DNA of 52,805 nucleotides from a virus. Every line of letters begins with the position of its first letter. Position 1 is the stretch's first letter. The notes under the pieces are model-generated. The model was not told the origin of the DNA, did not search any database, and was given only the letters and a program-made list of their open reading frames with translations. The stretch is from the IMG/VR virus record IMGVR_UViG_3300034375_013195, positions 1 through 52,805 of that record, one strand, 5' to 3'. The translations under genes and the position numbers were made by a program. Shown here in pieces: positions 48,889-52,805 of the stretch.

Positions 48889-48909
48889 TTTGCAAACGGT
48901 ATAATTTTA
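48889..48909 (+). promoter_or_regulatory. Promoter-like site before the coiled-coil gene
   Basis: TTTGCAAA (48889-48896), a 3-bp gap, TATAATTTTA (48900-48909), 9 bp before the ATG at 48918. It matches the minus-strand site at 36031-36051. Confidence 0.55.
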
Positions 48910-48917
48910 GCAGAAAA

Positions 48918-49205
48918 ATGACAAACGACCAGATATTGAGCGCATTTAACGAAAGCGTAAAGGAAATTAAGAGAGATATAGCAGAAGTGAGCGAGAAGTT
49001 AACCAGGGTTAACACTATCCTGGAAGGTGCTGGTGATGGTGGTATTATAGGCGACCTGAAGCGCGTCGAGCGTAAGGTAGATAAATTAGAGTCTGAGTTC
49101 AGGGAAGATATTGACACGTTGAAGCGGAGAATGTGGCAGTTAGTCGGTGGCATTTCTGTTGTTACCTTTCTAGCTGGGTTCCTGCTTCCCAAAATTTTGG
49201 GATAA
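48918..49205 (+). CDS. Coiled coil with C-terminal membrane helix
   Basis: A 95-residue protein: an amphipathic coiled coil (IKRDIAEVSEKLTRVNTILEG..., KRVERKVDKLESEFREDIDTLKRRM) and one hydrophobic C-terminal helix (LVGGISVVTFLAGFLLPKILG). This is the layout of XhlA-type hemolysin-linked proteins and some holin-associated proteins. It starts the last plus-strand pair. Confidence 0.6.
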   Translation: MTNDQILSAFNESVKEIKRDIAEVSEKLTRVNTILEGAGDGGIIGDLKRVERKVDKLESEFREDIDTLKRRMWQLVGGISVVTFLAGFLLPKILG

Positions 49206-49206
49206 T

Positions 49207-50100
49207 ATGAACGAATATAGACCTCGATGGGGTGATGAGTGGAGAGGGATAATAGACCAGGTGCGAAAGCTCGGCCCTGATCGCGTACAGCTGATGTTAG
49301 AAGAAATGCAGACGCATAACTTCGCACCCAAAGAACCGATATATAGGGAGGAATACACGGTAACAGAGGGAAGAAAGAGGGGATTGATATTGCCGTGTGT
49401 TCATGCTCCCTTCCATAATGTCAGGCAGATGGATGCCAACCTAAAATTAATCCGGTATATAAAGCCGGATTTTGTTGTTATTATGGGTGACTTCCTAGAT
49501 GCCTTTTCGGTGTCGTCGCATAATCGCGGTCAATGGGAAATCCCTGGGCTTACCTTGCAGCAGGAATACGATGAATCAAATGTAGTTTTAGACGTTCTGG
49601 ATCAAGCTATGGGCGACTGTGAGAAGGTCTACTTGGAAGGCAACCACGAAGAACGTATTAGACGCTTCAAGAAGCCCGTAGACAACGCTAAATTAGGCGG
49701 TGCTATAATAGACTACCATCAAGGGCTAAGACTCGCTGAGAGGGGCTATATCAGCCTCGCACCATACCGGGAAGCCAGGTGCTTCATTGGCGATCTTTGT
49801 ATCATTCATGGCGTTTATTGGGGTGTCCATGCAGCCGCCAAACACCTGAAGGAATTAAACCAGAATGTAGCCTTTTGCCATACCCACCGCTGGCAGCAGT
49901 TTAGCAACGGCAGAAGCACAGCATATAATATCGGGTGGGGTGGAGATCCCGAAGCGAAGGTATTCAGATATAAAGCATGGTGGGAGCGCAAGACCTGGGT
50001 AAACGGCTGCGCTGTCATCGACCAGCACGAAAATGCAATGACCACCGTTACGCCCTTGCGCTACGATGGTCAATACTTTTTTGAGGGGAGGGGCTTTTAG
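49207..50100 (+). CDS. Calcineurin-like metallophosphoesterase
   Basis: A 297-residue protein with MGDFLDAF (about 93-100), LEGNHEERIRRF (about 143-154), IHGVYWGVHAAAKHL and a C-terminal CHTHRW (about 224-229), matching the metal-binding motifs of the phosphoesterase family. The first motif reads CVHAPF where D-x-H-x-P is typical, so one metal ligand may be Cys. It probably hydrolyses nucleotides or nucleic acid ends. It lies 1 bp after the coiled-coil gene. The position at the end of the head operon is unusual, as such genes are more common in replication blocks. Confidence 0.7.
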   Translation: MNEYRPRWGDEWRGIIDQVRKLGPDRVQLMLEEMQTHNFAPKEPIYREEYTVTEGRKRGLILPCVHAPFHNVRQMDANLKLIRYIKPDFVVIMGDFLDAFSVSSHNRGQWEIPGLTLQQEYDESNVVLDVLDQAMGDCEKVYLEGNHEERIRRFKKPVDNAKLGGAIIDYHQGLRLAERGYISLAPYREARCFIGDLCIIHGVYWGVHAAAKHLKELNQNVAFCHTHRWQQFSNGRSTAYNIGWGGDPEAKVFRYKAWWERKTWVNGCAVIDQHENAMTTVTPLRYDGQYFFEGRGF

Positions 50101-50101
50101 C

Positions 50102-50725
50102 CTACTCCGGAAACAATACCTCCTGTCCTGTTGTTATACTTTCAGGCATCTGATATAGGGCTTCGGTATTCGCACGTATTTTACGGTTTTCGAGGTATCG
50201 CGTCACCTTCCCCCATCCCTTATAATCCTCAATAAGATGGCGAAGCTCGTTTGCATTGAGTGGGAGCCTATCAAAGTATTCGATAGCCTGGTCGGCAGTC
50301 ATAGCCAGAGGCATATACACCGTTTGTCCGTTTCTCTCCATGCGGATTTTTACATCTCTAATCTCAGTATCTATTGCGGGGATAATCGGCTCATTGTGGC
50401 TCATAATCGGCTCATGGTAGCCCTTTTGTAGCTCATGTAGGTATGTGCTTTCCCGGTACTCCCTCCGAGCGTAAAGGGCGCTAACCGCAAGCAATACAGC
50501 AAGGATAAGAAAGCCTATGCTGATGGTAGTCGTCAGGTGTAGCCCTGATTCTGTCAGATTGAAATATCCCTCATGGCTAGGAGTTGTCTGCCAGTTAATC
50601 CAGCGTATTACTACCCAGTATCCAGCCGCAGCTGGGATAAACAGGAATACCAGGATGATCCATGCCTTTGCCTTTTCCGCTTTGTTGGCTTCGCGGTCTG
50701 CGATGCTCATAATTCTTTCAATCAT
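50102..50725 (-). CDS. Two-TM membrane protein, 207 residues
   Basis: MIERIMSIADREANKAEKAK, then TM helices near residues 24-42 (AWIILVFLFIPAAAGYWVV) and 68-87 (LTTTISIGFLILAVLLAVSAL), then a charged cytoplasmic part (RREYRESTYLHELQKGY... DAAQAIEYFDRLPLNAN-like). A strong Shine-Dalgarno (AAGGAGG) lies just upstream of the ATG, rare in this window. Role unknown. It converges with the phosphoesterase gene with only one base between. Confidence 0.55.
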   Translation of the reverse strand: MIERIMSIADREANKAEKAKAWIILVFLFIPAAAGYWVVIRWINWQTTPSHEGYFNLTESGLHLTTTISIGFLILAVLLAVSALYARREYRESTYLHELQKGYHEPIMSHNEPIIPAIDTEIRDVKIRMERNGQTVYMPLAMTADQAIEYFDRLPLNANELRHLIEDYKGWGKVTRYLENRKIRANTEALYQMPESITTGQEVLFPE

Positions 50726-50806
50726 AGCGCCCTCCTTTTATTTGGCGCTTACAGGCTTTGTTAGTAGCTTGTTCGCGCTGTTTGTTATCTCCAATAGCAA
50801 TATAGC

Positions 50807-50841
50807 AAAAACCCTGCACTTTTTGAAGGTGTAGGGTTTTG
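50807..50841. terminator. Bidirectional terminator
   Basis: AAAACCCTGCAC and GTGTAGGGTTTT around TTTTTGAAG, A-rich left and T-rich right. It separates the zinc-repeat gene from the membrane gene. Confidence 0.75.
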
Positions 50842-50868
50842 TTTTTAAAGGACTTGTATTCGAGGGGT

Positions 50869-52263
50869 TTAAAACAGCCTTAGTTGTGATTCTTGTTTAT
50901 TGCTTGATTGTAAACGGGCTTTCTTATTTTTCTCAAACCACTTTTTTAGCCTGTCTAGTTCTGATATGTCAATGCACTCAGTTTCCCCGCCAAAAGATTT
51001 TTTTGGTTGGTATCGTTTAAGGTTTGGGATTCTGAAAGCTTCTTTTTCTAGGTTGTAAATATGTTTTGCTGTACCCGCTATTTTGGAAATTAGCGTGTAT
51101 TCATAAGGAAGGGTGGCAGAGCCAGAAAACCGCATATTTACATTATAGAATGTCCTGCCTACTTTCAGGAAAGATTCGCCATCTCCATCACATAAGATAA
51201 GGTACAGCTTAAATCCAGTAAAATATTTTGACTTTTTTGACGCATGCCTCCATGCCGTAAGCGTCCACCCGCTATTTTTACACCCTGAACATCCCCTCCC
51301 CTGCAAATGACTCCCAGGTGTCTGATAAAACGGGCCGTGAAACTTACATTTTATTAGAACCTTTATACGCGAGCTCTCCCATTCGGTGCCAGAATAATCA
51401 TACCTGTCTCCATGAATAATTTTTGCTTTATTTATGAAGTCATTAGTAGAGACCGTGCCCGAACAAGCGGGACACCCGCTCCCTCTTAGATGGCTATTTG
51501 GGACTTGCTTAAACACTCCGTGTTTTTTGCAAATAATAGAAACTTTGCTTTGCGCTTTTATGTATCTTACTATTGAGTAATCATATATGTCCCCATGTAC
51601 AGACCTAGCATTTCCCACAAAAACATCTTTTGGTATACGGTTCTTCTCTGCCATCGAAATATCGCCGCACTTCGGGCACCCCTTCCCCTGTAAATGACAG
51701 CTGGGCCTTTGGTTAAATACCCCGTGTTTTTTGCAAATTATTAAAACTTTAGTGCTGTTATTTTTGTATTTGACTTTAGAATAATCATACCTATCTCTAT
51801 GTATTTTTTTTGCTCTGGCCGTAAACCCAGATTTAGATAGCCGTCTTTTTGATGCCGTCGAAATACCACCGCACTTCGGACACCCTTGGCCCTGTAAATG
51901 GTGTGCAGGCATCTGAAGGAACAAGCCATGAACATCACAAAGTATTGAAATTTTTATATTTGATTTTTTATAGTCTACTTCTGAATAGTTGTATTTTCCC
52001 CTGTGTATCAATGATGCTTTTTCTATAAATGAGCCTGTTGTATATGTTTTTATTATTGCCCTCCTTTTTGATCCGCACGCCCTGCATCCACGTCCGCGTA
52101 AATGATCCTGCGGCAACTGCCTAAACACACCATGTTCCTTGCAAACTATATCAACCTTAATAATCGCCTTCTTATACTCAACCCTCGAATAATCATACCT
52201 ATCCCCGTGAACCCTTCTGGCCCTTTCAATAAATAGTGCGGTTTTATCCCTTTTCATGGCCAT
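50869..52263 (-). CDS. Zinc-repeat protein with GIY-YIG-like C-terminus
   Basis: A 464-residue protein built of five ~60-residue repeats. Each reads roughly F..KA..iHgdrYDYS.v.Y.......i.CkxHGvF.Q.P..HL.GxGCpxCg, a Cys/His pattern fitting zinc binding (DUF723-like). The C-terminal ~100 residues (FKLYLILCDGDGESFLKVGRTFYNVNMRFSGS, then IYNLEKEAF) match the GIY-YIG/T5orf172 nuclease layout seen in Hef-like homing endonucleases. Thus a homing or DNA-cutting mobile gene is inferred; the repeats would recognise DNA. It stands next to, and overlaps the stop of, a RecB-type nuclease. Confidence 0.65.
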   Translation of the reverse strand: MAMKRDKTALFIERARRVHGDRYDYSRVEYKKAIIKVDIVCKEHGVFRQLPQDHLRGRGCRACGSKRRAIIKTYTTGSFIEKASLIHRGKYNYSEVDYKKSNIKISILCDVHGLFLQMPAHHLQGQGCPKCGGISTASKRRLSKSGFTARAKKIHRDRYDYSKVKYKNNSTKVLIICKKHGVFNQRPSCHLQGKGCPKCGDISMAEKNRIPKDVFVGNARSVHGDIYDYSIVRYIKAQSKVSIICKKHGVFKQVPNSHLRGSGCPACSGTVSTNDFINKAKIIHGDRYDYSGTEWESSRIKVLIKCKFHGPFYQTPGSHLQGRGCSGCKNSGWTLTAWRHASKKSKYFTGFKLYLILCDGDGESFLKVGRTFYNVNMRFSGSATLPYEYTLISKIAGTAKHIYNLEKEAFRIPNLKRYQPKKSFGGETECIDISELDRLKKWFEKNKKARLQSSNKQESQLRLF

Positions 52264-52805
52264 TCAATCCTTTTTATCTCCTTTATACTTCAAATAAAAT
52301 TGTTCAATCTTTCTAGCCGTTTCCAGCGTTTCCCAGTACACCCGTTTTAGCTCTTGCATACTGATGTCAATATCGAAAAGCTGAGGCGCTTCGTTAGCTA
52401 CCGTCAGGGCTTCGCCTAATTGCGGGTTTCCTGCGCGTCTAATGAAGTTAACCTGTGCTTTGCTTGGTGTTATACCTGTCTCCTGTCGCAGCGCCAGGGC
52501 GTAGATATGGAGCTGGGAGTAATGGCCTGAAGTGTACTGCGCTTCCTTACCCTCGCCTCCTGTCTTGTAGTCGATGATGTGGGAGAGATCCGCCAAGTTG
52601 CTGTCAATGAATCCAAGCACATAAAAGCCATAACTTGGATAGTGCAGCCTTACCTCTCGCTCAAATTCATCCAGCCTAACGCATTGCTTCAGTACCGACT
52701 GTTCAACTGGTGTGAACTGGTTGAACTGGTTACGCTCCAAAGCCTCTCCTACCTTACTTCCAAACTCGGTGTACTCATTCCCCTCGAAAGGCTTATCCAG
52801 GATAT
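52264..52805 (-). CDS. RecB/Cas4-type nuclease (5' end outside window)
   Basis: The reading frame runs to the window end without a start codon, so the N-terminus is missing. In it ILDKPFEGNEYTEFGSKVGEALERN precedes FYVLGFIDSN..., and IIDYKTGGEGKEAQ holds the D...Y-K of the PD-(D/E)XK motif, typical of YqaJ/RecB/Cas4-like exonucleases. The TSGHYSQLHIYALALRQETGI segment matches the QxxxYa motif. A role in DNA end processing or degradation is inferred. Confidence 0.7.
   Translation of the reverse strand, partial: ILDKPFEGNEYTEFGSKVGEALERNQFNQFTPVEQSVLKQCVRLDEFEREVRLHYPSYGFYVLGFIDSNLADLSHIIDYKTGGEGKEAQYTSGHYSQLHIYALALRQETGITPSKAQVNFIRRAGNPQLGEALTVANEAPQLFDIDISMQELKRVYWETLETARKIEQFYLKYKGDKKD

Noticed and set aside
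1-52805. CRISPR array, rRNA or tRNA genes
   Set aside because: No regularly spaced repeats and no cloverleaf or rRNA-like segments were seen by eye; a covariance search was not possible.

Overview
The window holds two unrelated tailed-phage genomes of Bacteroidota hosts, joined head to tail. The host call rests on translation starts with no Shine-Dalgarno but an A-rich leader (AAAGCAAAATG recurs), a phage protein carrying a type IX secretion (T9SS) sorting domain, and the style of the structural genes. No rRNA, tRNA, CRISPR array, integrase, transposase or reverse transcriptase was seen. No gene-free stretch exceeds about 300 bases.

Element A (about 1 to 32,800) is nearly all on the minus strand. 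In transcription order from the right it has small accessory and membrane genes (32.8-27.5 kb) including a secreted T9SS-type protein; small and large terminase (27.4-25.6 kb); a tail-assembly-chaperone-like gene with a probable -1 frameshift; tail and baseplate genes, including a leucine-rich-repeat protein; and a tape measure (19.6-15.7 kb). Next come a short plus-strand cassette of four small genes (13.95-14.97 kb), then prohead protease, major capsid, portal and connector (13.8-8.6 kb), a PAS-domain protein, a collagen-like fibre (7.4-5.9 kb), and a replication/recombination block (ERF annealing protein, initiator-like protein, DnaC-like loader, DNA methyltransferase; 5.8-0.2 kb). Bases 1-190 recur at 32,624-32,813 (first 126 bases identical), so element A reads as a closed circle of 32,623 bp. 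About 1.04-32.25 kb is strikingly poor in CpG: none in about 1,447 nt around 21.8-23.3 kb.

Element B (about 32.8 kb to the window end, incomplete) has ordinary CpG content. It carries a PAPS-reductase-like enzyme, an MmcB-like nuclease, a minus-strand tail cluster (36.1-41.4 kb) with two fibre genes sharing an N-terminal segment and its own tail-chaperone-like gene with a -1 frameshift, and a plus-strand head operon (41.55-50.1 kb: protease, capsid, portal, connector, fibre, phosphoesterase). It ends with a minus-strand group: membrane protein, homing-endonuclease-like zinc-repeat protein, and a RecB/Cas4-type nuclease cut by the window edge. Its terminase and tape measure are not in the window.

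The two elements share head-module order (protease, capsid, small structural genes, portal, connector) and the frameshifted tail-chaperone layout, but not obvious sequence. The junction is either a true cointegrate through the shared 79-residue gene or an assembly join at that repeat; sequence alone cannot decide.
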